From Brumimicrobium sp035497735 (GTDB lineage: Bacteria > Bacteroidota > Bacteroidia > Flavobacteriales_D > Crocinitomicaceae): a stretch of DNA of 64,000 bases. Every line of letters starts with the position of its first letter. The first letter of the stretch is position 1. Below the pieces are notes generated by a model. That model ran no database searches, was not told the DNA's origin, and saw only the letters and a program-made list of their open reading frames with translations. The stretch is from positions 1 through 64,000 of the forward strand of contig DATJCX010000005.1 in assembly GCA_035497735.1 (NCBI GenBank). Direction: 5' to 3'. Both the position numbers and the translations under genes were made by a program. This document shows positions 25,927-35,331 of the stretch, in pieces.

Positions 25927-25991
25927 AATACTTTTATCTCAAATTTTATGTTTTGAGCAAACTCTTTTAGAATTTCTTAAGCGATTATATC

Positions 25992-26444
25992 TTAATCCAT
26001 GATTTCAATCGAGTCGATGCTGTCTCCTTCACGGATAGCGTCAATCACATCTAATCCTTCGATTACTTTTCCAAAACAAGTGTGATTTCCATCTAAATGT
26101 GCCGTATTATTTCTACTGTGACAAACGAAGAACTGAGAGCCACCTGTGTTTCTTCCAGCATGAGCCATCGATAAAACACCTCTATCGTGGTACTGGTTTC
26201 CACCTGTTAATTCACAGTCGATTTGGTATCCTGGACCACCTGTTCCTGGATGTCCTTTTGCTCCTTCTCTTGAATTTGGACAACCTCCTTGAATAACGAA
26301 ATCAGGAATTACACGGTGCCATTTAAGTCCATTGTAATATCCTTCTTTTGCTAATTTTGTGAAATTTGCTACTGTATTAGGAGCGTCTTTTTCGTAAAAT
26401 TCAACGGTCATTTCTCCTTTGTTTGTTTTAATTATTCCTTTCAT
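25992..26444 (-). CDS. peptidyl-prolyl cis-trans isomerase, cyclophilin type
   Basis: 150 residues without a signal peptide, therefore cytoplasmic. Cyclophilin landmarks are all present: FHRVIPDFVIQGG appears here as WHRVIPDFVIQGGCP, then GPGYQIDCE, LSMAHAGRNTGGSQFFVCH with the catalytic Arg and Phe region, LDGNHTCFGKV. Catalyses proline isomerisation during folding. It reads toward the PLP enzyme gene. Confidence 0.93.
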   Translation of the reverse strand: MKGIIKTNKGEMTVEFYEKDAPNTVANFTKLAKEGYYNGLKWHRVIPDFVIQGGCPNSREGAKGHPGTGGPGYQIDCELTGGNQYHDRGVLSMAHAGRNTGGSQFFVCHSRNNTAHLDGNHTCFGKVIEGLDVIDAIREGDSIDSIEIMD

Positions 26445-26653
26445 TTCTTTAAATTTTTTACAAAGATACGATTTTCAGAGTTATTTTATTCCCTTTAGTT
26501 GAGAATACTCTTCCGAAATTGCTTCTTTTCGAATGTAGATATAGGAATTTGCGTATTTCTTAACGCCGACTTCTGATTGAATTTAGAGCGGATAGGAAAC
26601 CAATGCCGACTTAAAAGAAAATAGATTTTTAAAAACTTAAAACATTATACTGT

Positions 26654-26661
26654 TATCTTTG
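26654..26661 (+). promoter_or_regulatory. putative bshC promoter -7 element
   Basis: TATCTTTG 39 bp before the bshC ATG; no good TTTG upstream. Its match to TAnnTTTG is exact. Confidence 0.5.
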
Positions 26662-26700
26662 TCATTAAAGTGTAGAACTTTCAAGAAGTAAAAGAATAAA

Positions 26701-28290
26701 ATGAAGAGAATAACCGTAAAGCGTGGCGATACATCTTACTTTGGTGGATTATCAAATCAATTAACCTATCAACAAGACAATTTAAAAAAGTACATTCAGG
26801 CACCTGTGAATTTAGCGAATTTTAAAGCGCAAATTGAACTTAAAAAGGCGCATTTTACGAATGAAAAACGAGTGTTGTTGCATGAAGTTTTAGTCGGTCA
26901 GTTGTCTGCTTACTTTCATCACAATAAAGTAAAGGAAAATGTTGACTTGCTATTGAAAGACAATACTTTTACTGTTATCGCTGGACATCAATTAAATCTT
27001 TACGGTGGACCGCTTTACACGATTTATAAAATTATGGATGCTATTCGTTTAGCAGAAGAGTTGTCAAAGAAATATCCGGAAAATAATTTTGTTCCCGTGT
27101 TTTGGATGGCAACAGAAGACCATGATTTTGAAGAAATTAATCACCTTCATTTATTTGGTGAAACGCTTACTTGGAACTCAGAGCAAGTGGGACCGGTAGG
27201 AAGATTTAACTTGGACGGTTTTGAAGAAGTTAAAGATGCTATCCAGGAGAAATTTCAAAATAATCCTAATTTCGCTGCTTTTTTAGATAAATTCTATAAA
27301 AATGGAAGTCTAACCGATGCAACCGTGGAGACCTTCATGGAGTTGGTAGGAGAGGAATACGGTTTGGTGATTATCGATGGTGATAGTCAGCAGTTGAAAG
27401 CTTCTTTTGCTGGAACAATGCGAAAAGAAATTGAAACACCTTTTGCCGAAAAATTGATTGCTGAAACAACGCAACAGTTGGAAGCCGATGGATATCATGG
27501 TCAAGCACATGCTCGTCCAATCAACTTGTTTTATATTAAGGATCAATTGAGAGAGCGTATTATAGCACTTGAAGATGGAAGCTTTGAGGCCGGTGAACTT
27601 CGTTTTTCTAAAGAAGAAATATTAAATGAATTAAGCGAAAATCCGCAACGTTTTTCCCCGAATGTTGTCTTTAGACCTTTGTATCAAGAGTCTGTTTTAC
27701 CAAATCTATGTTATTTAGGTGGAGGAGGAGAAATGGCTTATTGGTTGCAATTAAAAGCGATGTTTGAAGAAGCTGCTGTTCCATATCCTTTGATTAAAGT
27801 TCGAAATTCTGTTCAATGGGTTGATAAAACAACGGTTAAACGTTTGGATAAACTTTCTTTTGAAGTTACTGACATTTTTGAATCTATTCACGAGTTAAAA
27901 AAACGTTTTGTGTTTGAAAACTCTGGAGACGAATTGGATTTCTCTGTTTTAGAGTCGATGGAAAATCAATTGATAGCGGAAGTTGAGAAAACTGTTCTAA
28001 GCGTTGATAAAGGTCTTGACGGTTATGTAAAAGGAGAAATTGTTAGACTTCAAAAGCAATTGGACAACCTAAAACAAAAGCTAGTAAGAGAGCAAAAGAA
28101 AAAGCATGAAAATGCAATGGGTCAAATAGATGGAATATATGAGAAAATGTTCCCAGGTAACGGCTTACAAGAACGTTATGAAAATATGATTCCTTACTTG
28201 GCTAAATACGGTGTGAAAGAATATATTTCAATGGTTCATGATATCATCGATCCTTTTGAGAATGATCTTATCGTAGTATTGGAGGAGTAG
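26701..28290 (+). CDS. bshC: bacillithiol biosynthesis cysteine-adding enzyme BshC
   Basis: 529 residues, the usual size. BshC adds cysteine to glucosaminyl-malate, the last step of bacillithiol synthesis. Recognisable blocks are VIAGHQLNLYGGPLYTIYK (about residues 93-111), FVPVFWMATEDHDFEEINH, FSPNVVFRPLYQESVLPNLCYLGGGGE and AYWLQLKAMFE, and a coiled-coil near 430-480. bshA and bshB are not in this window. The gene has its own promoter element and is convergent with the 28426 gene. Confidence 0.94.
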   Translation: MKRITVKRGDTSYFGGLSNQLTYQQDNLKKYIQAPVNLANFKAQIELKKAHFTNEKRVLLHEVLVGQLSAYFHHNKVKENVDLLLKDNTFTVIAGHQLNLYGGPLYTIYKIMDAIRLAEELSKKYPENNFVPVFWMATEDHDFEEINHLHLFGETLTWNSEQVGPVGRFNLDGFEEVKDAIQEKFQNNPNFAAFLDKFYKNGSLTDATVETFMELVGEEYGLVIIDGDSQQLKASFAGTMRKEIETPFAEKLIAETTQQLEADGYHGQAHARPINLFYIKDQLRERIIALEDGSFEAGELRFSKEEILNELSENPQRFSPNVVFRPLYQESVLPNLCYLGGGGEMAYWLQLKAMFEEAAVPYPLIKVRNSVQWVDKTTVKRLDKLSFEVTDIFESIHELKKRFVFENSGDELDFSVLESMENQLIAEVEKTVLSVDKGLDGYVKGEIVRLQKQLDNLKQKLVREQKKKHENAMGQIDGIYEKMFPGNGLQERYENMIPYLAKYGVKEYISMVHDIIDPFENDLIVVLEE

Positions 28291-28425
28291 TAGGACATTC
28301 ATATAGTTGCATAAAACGGATAGTCATTTTGATTGAAAATGAAAGTTAGGTTTAGAAAGTGTAAGCTTGCTGTTTTTTGGCGCCAATTTTTAAGCTCTTG
28401 CCCTATCTGTTTTTATAAGTAATAA

Positions 28426-28899
28426 TTATGTCAGTTCCTCAATCCTAAGTGTGTAGTCAAATTGTAAATCTTCATGCAAAGCGCTGGTCTTCTTTTGAAT
28501 GGCAGAAATTTGTTGTTCATATATATTGGTCAAGGTCGTATTGTTGAAAATCGATGGTTTTAATTTATTTAAACATTCACAGAAATAGAGGAGAAGTTCA
28601 ATTTCAGTTACCTTATTCCCAGAATAACGAATGTAAATTTTGATTTGTTTGAGAATTTTACGAATCGTTTTCTTCATATAAAAATAACTATTCGGATTTA
28701 TTTCTTCAAACATTTCAGCAACTGTTGATTTTACGCTTTCAATATAACCTTCCTCATCGTAGGATTGAAAAAGTAAATAAGTCAACAAGGCTTTGTTTTC
28801 ATTCTTGAACTTTCCTAAACGAATGCACAATTCCAAAAGTTCTTCCTTCGTAAGGTGCTGGAGCTCTTTCTTTATTGTTACAATGGATTCTATTTTCAT
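28426..28899 (-). CDS. conserved hypothetical helical protein
   Basis: 157 residues, all helical, lysine and leucine rich, no signal peptide or membrane segment. The N-terminal TKEELLELCIRLGKFKNENKALLTYLLF and a following YFYMKKTIRKILKQIKIYIRYS are the most distinctive parts. Similar stand-alone proteins occur in Flavobacteriales, but I know no function. It is convergent with bshC and divergent from the CDF transporter gene. Confidence 0.75.
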   Translation of the reverse strand: MKIESIVTIKKELQHLTKEELLELCIRLGKFKNENKALLTYLLFQSYDEEGYIESVKSTVAEMFEEINPNSYFYMKKTIRKILKQIKIYIRYSGNKVTEIELLLYFCECLNKLKPSIFNNTTLTNIYEQQISAIQKKTSALHEDLQFDYTLRIEELT

Positions 28900-29138
28900 G
28901 ACTCAAAAATAAGAATATTCTGTTGAGTTCTTTAGATTTATAGAATTTGCAAACATAATTACGGACTTGTCAATGACTTTTTTTATGCTTTACGCTATAA
29001 AAGCGAGTTCTTCTGCTGCTATAATATTTTCAACTCATCTCGTTTCCTCTTGCTTTTCAACTATCGTCAAATAAATACGAGATTTTCTCTGACTCTTCAG
29101 GGAAGATTTCTTATTTTTCCAGAAAAGTAAGGGATTAA

Positions 29139-30035
29139 ATGTCAAAAATACAAACAGCTATAAAAACAGCGAAGTTAAGCTTTGTTAGTAATTTTTTTAT
29201 TGCCATAATCAAAGGAATAGCAGGGGTTTTTGGAAATTCTTATGCCTTAGTTGCTGATGCCATTGAATCGATGTCTGACGTTTTTGCTTCTATTTTGGTG
29301 ATTTTAGGCTTGAAATATGCAAAAAGACCAGCAGATGATAATCATCCTTACGGACATGGACGAATCGAACCCCTGGTTACTTTTGCTGTTGTTGGAATTT
29401 TATTCCTTTCTGGACTTATTATCGTTTATCAAGCCATTCAAAATATTCAAACGCCACATGAACTTCCTAAATCTTGGACACTTTATGTTTTGGGAACGAT
29501 TATTATCTGGAAAGAACTTTCCTATCAATATGTTTTACGCAAAAGTAAGGAAACGAATAGTTCTTCTTTAAAAGCGGACGCGTGGCATCATAGGAGTGAT
29601 GCTTTAACGTCGATTGCCGCTTTTGTAGGTATTTCCCTTGCCTTGATTTTGGGAGAAGGTTACGAGACTTTAGATGACTGGGCAGCACTTGTTGCAGCAG
29701 GATTTATTTTCTACAATAGTTATAAGATTTTCAGGCCAACTTTAGGTGAAATCATGGATGAACACACTTATGATGACTTGGTAGAGGAAATTCGCGAAGT
29801 TTCTTTAAAGGTGGAAGGGGTAATGTTTATCGAAAAATGTTTTGTTCGTAAGTTGGGAATGAGCTATTATGTTGACCTACACGCTTGGGTGGATGGAAGT
29901 ATTACCGTAACAGAAGGCCATGATATTGCACATTTATTGAAAGATACGCTCATAGAAGAATTACCACAAATTGGCAATGTCTTTATTCATGTTGAGCCTG
30001 CGCACGAACCGACAATAGAAAATAATTCGCAGTAG
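29139..30035 (+). CDS. cation diffusion facilitator family transporter
   Basis: 298 residues with about five or six hydrophobic segments (residues 15-205) followed by a cytoplasmic domain (210-290). Metal-site sequences are ADAIESMSD in the second segment and DAWHHRSDALTS in the fifth. The first site has Glu where many zinc transporters have His (ESMSD instead of HSMSD), so iron, manganese or another divalent ion is possible. HPYGHGRIE is the usual loop between segments 2 and 3. Exports divalent metals from the cytoplasm in exchange for protons. Confidence 0.9.
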   Translation: MSKIQTAIKTAKLSFVSNFFIAIIKGIAGVFGNSYALVADAIESMSDVFASILVILGLKYAKRPADDNHPYGHGRIEPLVTFAVVGILFLSGLIIVYQAIQNIQTPHELPKSWTLYVLGTIIIWKELSYQYVLRKSKETNSSSLKADAWHHRSDALTSIAAFVGISLALILGEGYETLDDWAALVAAGFIFYNSYKIFRPTLGEIMDEHTYDDLVEEIREVSLKVEGVMFIEKCFVRKLGMSYYVDLHAWVDGSITVTEGHDIAHLLKDTLIEELPQIGNVFIHVEPAHEPTIENNSQ

Positions 30036-30071
30036 TGTTATTCAAACTGCAGTTTTACAATTATTAATTTT

Positions 30072-30182
30072 ATCTTTGTGACTGAAATGGGGTGCTTATT
30101 CTTGTAAATAGGCTGAGATGATACCCAAGTGCTTAATGAGTGCTGCACCTGATCCAGGTAATACTGGCGTAGGAATTTTGGA
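30072..30182 (+). promoter_or_regulatory. TPP riboswitch (THI element) with promoter
   Basis: A promoter element TATCTTTG (30072-30079) precedes a thiamine pyrophosphate aptamer. It contains GGGGTGC (30090-30096), CTGAGATGATACCC (30114-30127), ACCTGATC (30148-30155) and GGTAATACTGGCGTAGGAA (30158-30176). P1 can form from CTGAAAT (30083-30089) and ATTTTGG (30176-30182). An exclusive alternative pairing is available: ACTGAAATGG (30082-30091) with CCATTTCAGT (30222-30231), ten perfect pairs. No U-rich terminator is seen before the ATG, so the switch may control translation. Thiamine pyrophosphate binding should repress the transporter. Confidence 0.95.
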
Positions 30183-30254
30183 TATAAGTCATGTAAATTT
30201 ACAGTTGTTTTTATCACTCTCCATTTCAGTAAATATTTTTAAAATAAATGGAGA

Positions 30255-30842
30255 ATGCTGGTAAATTTACCTTGGTTAGAAATAATAGGAACCCTCTTTG
30301 GTTTAACGCAAGTTCTCTTAGCGAGAAAAAACATTGTCCACAATTACTTATTTGGAATCGTTGCTATTTTAATAGGAACCTGGGTCTATTACCAATCAAA
30401 ACTTTATGGTGATATTCTATTGAATGTTTATTACTTTATAATGAGCGTTTATGGTTGGACCTATTGGAAATACGGGAAGAATCACAAAGAATCGAAAATC
30501 ACATATACGACTAAAAAAGAATTTATAACTGCTTGTGGAATTGTCATTGTTGCCTTTTCTTCGATCGGTTATTGGCTATATTTTCACACAAACACAGATG
30601 TTCCCTTATGGGATGCCTTGCTTTCTGCTTTTGCTTGGGCGGGAATGTGGTTAATGGCAAAACGTAAAATTGAGAATTGGATATTCTTAAACATCAGTAA
30701 TTTTATCGCTATTCCCTTATTATTCTACAAAGGACTGTATGTATATATGGGCTTAACTGTATTTTTATTTATCGTAGCCATATCTGGTTATATCAAATGG
30801 CGTAATATTATTGAGAATGAAAGAGGAATTGCAGAAGCTTAG
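30255..30842 (+). CDS. pnuT: PnuC/PnuT family transporter, probable thiamine transporter
   Basis: 195 residues with about seven membrane segments. The PnuC family signatures are LEIIGTLFGLTQVLLARKN, YGDILLNVYYFIMSVYGWTYW and the tryptophan-rich WDALLSAFAWAGMWLMAKRKIENWIFLN. The TPP riboswitch directly upstream makes thiamine, rather than nicotinamide riboside, the likely substrate (inference from regulation). The ATG at 30255 is used; an earlier ATG at 30248 is in another frame. The gene overlaps the next by 26 bp. Confidence 0.92.
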   Translation: MLVNLPWLEIIGTLFGLTQVLLARKNIVHNYLFGIVAILIGTWVYYQSKLYGDILLNVYYFIMSVYGWTYWKYGKNHKESKITYTTKKEFITACGIVIVAFSSIGYWLYFHTNTDVPLWDALLSAFAWAGMWLMAKRKIENWIFLNISNFIAIPLLFYKGLYVYMGLTVFLFIVAISGYIKWRNIIENERGIAEA

Positions 30843-31830
30843 AAATCAATTGATTAATGCTAAGGTATTCAGTCCCGAAGTCATTCAATGGCTTGAAGAG
30901 GAAAACGTATGGAATATTTGGGTTCCAAAGGAATATGGTGGATTGGGTTTTACTTTAGTGGAAGGACTGAAAAAATTAAAAACCTTCGCTGAAATTGATG
31001 GAAGCATAGGCTGGACGGTTACACTTTGCAGTGGTGCCAATTATTTTGTTGGGAATTTGAAGCCCGAAGTTGCCAAGGAAATTTTTGTAAATCCAAATCG
31101 TCCTGTTTGTTTTGGTGGAAGCGGTGCAGTAGGTGGAACGGCTGAAAAAATAGGGGACAAGTATCTGATTAATGGTACTTGGGTTTATGCTACAGGAGCG
31201 CCTTATCTCACACATTTCACTTTAAACGCAAAGATTATTGAGAATGGGAAAGAACTTTTAAATACGGATGGTTCTCCCTTAATCCGTTCTTTTCTTGTTC
31301 CCTCTGAATATGTTAGAATTATTGAAGATTGGAATACAATGGGCTTAAAAGCTACAGCTACGCATTCTTTTGAAGTTAAAAACTATGAATGTGAAGCGAA
31401 ATTCAGTTTTATCTATGAAGAATTGTACCACAATGCGGAGATTTATAAAATTCCATTCGCAACTTTTGCTTTTCTCACCATGTGGGTGAATTACCTTGGA
31501 TTGGCTGTTCAATTCTATAATGAAGCATGTAAATGTCTGGAAAAGGAAATGACTGAAAAGTTAAGCCAACTTATAGAAGAAGCTGGTCGAGAATTATTTT
31601 CTTTAGCAGAAAATGTTGAGAATTTGGTAAGCAATAGTCAGGAAATCTCAGCTGAATATGAAAGTGAAATCTTAGAGAGAGCTTCAGAAGAAGTTAGGAA
31701 GTTAACACAAGAAATTTTAACAATTTATCCTAGTCTCGGAATAAAAGCTAGTCGAGAAGATCATTTGCTAAATCATATATTTAGAGATTACTTTACAGCA
31801 ACGCAACATAAAATATTCGCCTTGAGATAG
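30817..31830 (+). CDS. acyl-CoA dehydrogenase-like flavoprotein
   Basis: 337 residues from ATG 30817 (a TTG at 30811 is also in frame). It has the N-terminal helical and beta domains of the acyl-CoA dehydrogenase fold: WVPKEYGGLGFTLVEGL, IDGSIGWTVTLCSGANYFVG, the strand region VCFGGSGAVGGTAEKIGDKYLINGTW, and DWNTMGLKATATHSFEV. The C-terminal domain is short. The 26-bp overlap with pnuT, with no terminator between them, predicts one TPP-controlled transcript. Its role is unknown; a flavin-dependent step in thiamine salvage is a speculation from position only. Confidence 0.8.
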   Translation: MKEELQKLRNQLINAKVFSPEVIQWLEEENVWNIWVPKEYGGLGFTLVEGLKKLKTFAEIDGSIGWTVTLCSGANYFVGNLKPEVAKEIFVNPNRPVCFGGSGAVGGTAEKIGDKYLINGTWVYATGAPYLTHFTLNAKIIENGKELLNTDGSPLIRSFLVPSEYVRIIEDWNTMGLKATATHSFEVKNYECEAKFSFIYEELYHNAEIYKIPFATFAFLTMWVNYLGLAVQFYNEACKCLEKEMTEKLSQLIEEAGRELFSLAENVENLVSNSQEISAEYESEILERASEEVRKLTQEILTIYPSLGIKASREDHLLNHIFRDYFTATQHKIFALR

Positions 31831-31879
31831 AAAATAGCCTTGACTTCTCCCTTCCTTTTATTTCAATTTTTGTAAGGGT

Positions 31880-33136
31880 TTATCCAACAGTTACAATCGA
31901 CATATCTTCCCACTTCAAGTATTCATTGGCATAAAACTGAATTTCTTCCGGTGTAATTTCGTTGATGGTTTTTATCAAATCATCATAATAGGAAAGTGTC
32001 AGTCCAAAGTAATGTGTAGAATGGAATCTGTCCATCATACTTTGAGCACCATCCGATGATTCAAGTAGTTGACCAATAAGGTAACTTTTCACCAATTCTA
32101 ATTCTTCTGCACCTACTTTCTCAGTTTGTAAAATCTCAAATTCTTCCTTAATTGCCGCTATTGTTGCATCTTTATATTCTGCTGCTACTTCAGAAGAGAT
32201 GTAGAAATAACCTGTTTCTTTTAATTGAACAGTTCCCGCACCGATACCGTAGGTATAACCCTTTTCTTCGCGAATTGAAGTCATCAATCGACTTCCGAAA
32301 TATCCTCCTAAAATTGTATTTACCACGGCCAACTTTTTGAAATCGGGATGTGTTTTGTTAAACATCATCTTTCCGATACGAACAGCTGTTTGCAGAACTC
32401 CTTCTTTTGCAATATGGATTGTTTTTGGACGATTTTCTATTTCGTATTTTAAATCAGGATTTAATTCACATGAAAACTGATTCCCTAATTCTTTAATGGC
32501 ATTTAATTGTTCTTCACTAACAGCCCCAACGATGTTGATATGTGACAAACTCTTTAGCAATACATCTCTGTGAAATTCTACTAAACTCTCTCGACTGCAA
32601 TTTTTAAAATCTTCTAGTTCGATGATGTCGGCATAAGGAGAACCTTCCAATAGATGCTTGATAAATGTTCTTTGTGCCATGGTTTTTCCTTTCTTCAGAC
32701 GAATTTCAAGTCTTTTCTTATTTTCAGAAATCGCTTGTTTTAATTCTTTCTCATGGAATGTTGCATTCTTAACAGCGTCAATCACTATTTCTGTAATTGG
32801 AACGATAAATTCAAGCAATCCAAAAACGGTAACGCTTGTTTTTTCTGTTGCTGCCTTTACATCTGTGTAACCGCCTAAAGTGTCGATTTTCTCATCGATT
32901 TCTTCACTGCTTTGTGTGTCCGTTCCCGACAGTAAAAGTTCGGCTGTCATGTCGGAAGCAATTCCTTTTGTCATGGCACTTCCAGCGTTAAAAACGAAGT
33001 CAACGCGAACAGTTGCGTCATTCGATTCACGAATGGTATATATTTTAGCTCCGTTTTCTAAAGTTAAAATTTCAGGAGAGATTAACGGAATGTGTGTGAT
33101 AGCGGATAACTTCGGTGCTACTTTTCTATTGACCAT
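31880..33136 (-). CDS. M16 family peptidase, non-catalytic subunit type
   Basis: 418 residues. It has the two-half M16 fold but lacks the zinc motif HxxEH where the catalytic subunit has it; instead the region reads SDMTAELLLSGT. The conserved Arg/Tyr motif typical of the inactive partner is present in FGSRLMTSIREEKGYTYGIGAG. It overlaps by 11 bp the HxxEH-containing M16 gene upstream, the arrangement of heterodimeric M16B proteases. No signal peptide, so presumably cytoplasmic. Confidence 0.92.
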   Translation of the reverse strand: MVNRKVAPKLSAITHIPLISPEILTLENGAKIYTIRESNDATVRVDFVFNAGSAMTKGIASDMTAELLLSGTDTQSSEEIDEKIDTLGGYTDVKAATEKTSVTVFGLLEFIVPITEIVIDAVKNATFHEKELKQAISENKKRLEIRLKKGKTMAQRTFIKHLLEGSPYADIIELEDFKNCSRESLVEFHRDVLLKSLSHINIVGAVSEEQLNAIKELGNQFSCELNPDLKYEIENRPKTIHIAKEGVLQTAVRIGKMMFNKTHPDFKKLAVVNTILGGYFGSRLMTSIREEKGYTYGIGAGTVQLKETGYFYISSEVAAEYKDATIAAIKEEFEILQTEKVGAEELELVKSYLIGQLLESSDGAQSMMDRFHSTHYFGLTLSYYDDLIKTINEITPEEIQFYANEYLKWEDMSIVTVG

Positions 33137-34373
33137 TTCCTTTTGATTTTATAACTAATCGAGAACAATTTTCTTTATTTAAAATAGCCTTCGCAACGTT
33201 TTGTATGCTATTTGCCGTTACTTTTTCGTAAGCTAAAACTTCGGTATTTGCACCGTTGGCGTCTCCCATTAATTCATGGAATCCAAGCGAAAAACTCTTG
33301 TTCATTATTCCTTGATCTTCGAATGCTTTTGAAGTTTTTAACTTGTTGATGATTTTCACCAATTCATTTTCTTCAATTGTCTTTTCTTTTAGACCTTCCA
33401 GCACTTCGAATATCGCATTTTCAACTTGCTCTAAGTTGGCCTCTTCATCTGGATAAGCCATTATGATAAGCAAACCTGTGTCAAGGGTCGCAGTGATAAA
33501 GGCATCAATTTCCGTCACTAAATCTTCTTGTTTTTTCAATTTCTTGTGTAAACGAGACGATTTTCCGTGACCTAAAATATCTGAAATAAGGTCAGCTTCA
33601 AAATAGCCTGCTTCACCTCTTCCGGGCATTTTAAATGCGTACACAAACAAGTCTGAAGGAACGTCACTTTCTATTGTTTTCGTTCTAAATTCATTCTGTT
33701 TTGGTTCTTGCGGAATGTTTCTGATGATTTTTTCCTTGCTTGGGATGTCTTGGTACCATTTGTGAACTAAGTCTTGCACTTGATTCAGCTCCAAGTTTCC
33801 AGCTATGGATAAAATCGCATTCGAAGGATGATAATGTTTGTCGAAAAAGGTTTTAACCTCTTCCATCGTTGCATCCTTGATATGGTCGATATTCTTCCCG
33901 ATGGTTGTCCACTGGTAAGGGTGTATTTTATAAGCCAAAGGACTTAATTCCAACCACAATTCTCCATAAGGTTGGTTCAGATAATTCTGTTTAAATTCCT
34001 CGATTACTACGTTGCGTTGTATCTCCAAACTTTTGTCGGTAAATGCCAATGACAACATTCTGTCACTTTCCAACCACAAGGCCGTTTCCAGATTTTGTGC
34101 AGGCAGTACATCGTAATAATTCGTGATATCGTTGTTGGTGAAAGCATTGTTATTTCCTCCGGCTTGCTCTATTGGCGTGTCGAAATTCGGAATATTTACT
34201 GAGCCACCAAACATTAAATGTTCAAAAAGATGAGCAAATCCTGTTCTATCTGGATTTTCATCTCTTGCACCGACATCATATAATGTATTGACAACAGCCA
34301 TTGGAGTCGTAATATCTTTGTGAAAGATAACTTTGAGACCATTGTTTAACGTAAAACGTTCAAACTCTATCAT
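33126..34373 (-). CDS. M16 family zinc peptidase, catalytic subunit
   Basis: 415 residues. The inverted zinc-binding motif HLFEH is at residues 48-52 (GFAHLFEHLMFGGS), with the distal glutamate in the DKSLEIQRNVVIEEFKQN helix. It should cleave peptides together with the adjacent non-catalytic subunit. The start codon overlaps the stop of the upstream nitronate monooxygenase-like gene by one base (TAATG), so the three genes are probably one operon. Confidence 0.94.
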   Translation of the reverse strand: MIEFERFTLNNGLKVIFHKDITTPMAVVNTLYDVGARDENPDRTGFAHLFEHLMFGGSVNIPNFDTPIEQAGGNNNAFTNNDITNYYDVLPAQNLETALWLESDRMLSLAFTDKSLEIQRNVVIEEFKQNYLNQPYGELWLELSPLAYKIHPYQWTTIGKNIDHIKDATMEEVKTFFDKHYHPSNAILSIAGNLELNQVQDLVHKWYQDIPSKEKIIRNIPQEPKQNEFRTKTIESDVPSDLFVYAFKMPGRGEAGYFEADLISDILGHGKSSRLHKKLKKQEDLVTEIDAFITATLDTGLLIIMAYPDEEANLEQVENAIFEVLEGLKEKTIEENELVKIINKLKTSKAFEDQGIMNKSFSLGFHELMGDANGANTEVLAYEKVTANSIQNVAKAILNKENCSRLVIKSKGNGQ

Positions 34374-35329
34374 TAAAATTGAAATTTGCTATTTGTTTGT
34401 TGTTCAGCCAATGATTTTTTGAAATCTGTGATAATTTCTTCTACGATTTTTGCAGCAGGTAAAATTTCATCTATTATTCCAGAAATTTGTCCAATTTCTA
34501 ATTCACCTTCTACTAAATCTCCTTCAAACATTCCTTTTTTTGCTCTTCCTCTTCCTAAGAGTTCTTTCAATTCAGGAATCTCGGCTTGGCGTAAATAGGC
34601 GTCTTCAACTTGTTTGTAGAATTCGTTTTTAATCAAGCGAACAGGAACCAATTCTTTAAGCGTTAACTTTGTATCACCTTCTTTTGCTTCTACTACAGAA
34701 TTCTTAAAGTTGATATGTGCAGACGATTCTTCCGAAGCCACAAAACGACTTCCAATTTGTACTGCATCGGCACCCAAATTCATAGCGGCCAACATACCAG
34801 CACCTGTTCCAATTCCTCCCGCTGCAATAACAGGAATATTTACGTTTTTCACCACGTTTGGAATAAGCGTAAAAGTGGTTGTTTCATCAAAACCATTGTG
34901 TCCACCCGCCTCAAAACCTTCTGCAACGACAGCGTCAACACCTGCAGCTTCAGCTTTTTGGGCAAACTTAGCGCTTGCCACAACGTGAACAACAGTAATT
35001 CCATTTTCCTTTAAAATCGGCGTCCATGTTTTTGGATTTCCAGCCGACATGAATACGATTGGAACTTTATGCTTGATAACTGTTTCAATATGCTTGTCTA
35101 TATCTGGATATAACATTGGGATATTCACTGCAAATGGCTTGTTTGTCGCCGCTTTACACTTGATCAAATGTTCTTCTAATACAGAAGGATACATACTTCC
35201 CGAACCTATAATTCCCAATCCGCCAGCATTGGAAACGGCTGCTGCCAATTTCCAACCTGAACACCAAATCATTCCCGCTTGAATAAGTGGGTATTCTATA
35301 TTAAATAATTCTGTAATTCTATTTTTCAT
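34373..35329 (-). CDS. nitronate monooxygenase / enoyl-ACP reductase II (FabK) family flavoprotein
   Basis: 318 residues, an FMN-dependent TIM barrel. YPLIQAGMIWCSGWKLAAAVSNAGGLGIIGSGSM is the family start; VVAEGFEAGGHNG binds FMN; and PVIAAGGIGTGAGMLAAMNLGADAVQIGSRF is the phosphate-binding end. The choice between 2-nitropropane dioxygenase and FabK cannot be made by eye. Sits between lgt (2 bp) and the M16 pair. Confidence 0.88.
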   Translation of the reverse strand: MKNRITELFNIEYPLIQAGMIWCSGWKLAAAVSNAGGLGIIGSGSMYPSVLEEHLIKCKAATNKPFAVNIPMLYPDIDKHIETVIKHKVPIVFMSAGNPKTWTPILKENGITVVHVVASAKFAQKAEAAGVDAVVAEGFEAGGHNGFDETTTFTLIPNVVKNVNIPVIAAGGIGTGAGMLAAMNLGADAVQIGSRFVASEESSAHINFKNSVVEAKEGDTKLTLKELVPVRLIKNEFYKQVEDAYLRQAEIPELKELLGRGRAKKGMFEGDLVEGELEIGQISGIIDEILPAAKIVEEIITDFKKSLAEQQTNSKFQF

Positions 35330-35331
35330 TT

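Noticed and set aside
31880..34373. M16 pair as a novel system
   Set aside because: The pairing of one HxxEH and one inactive M16 subunit is well known in bacteria, so only the annotation is kept.
34386..34988. Overlapping plus-strand frames opposite the nitronate monooxygenase-like gene
   Set aside because: Antisense of a clearly conserved FMN enzyme; no promoter or start signal.
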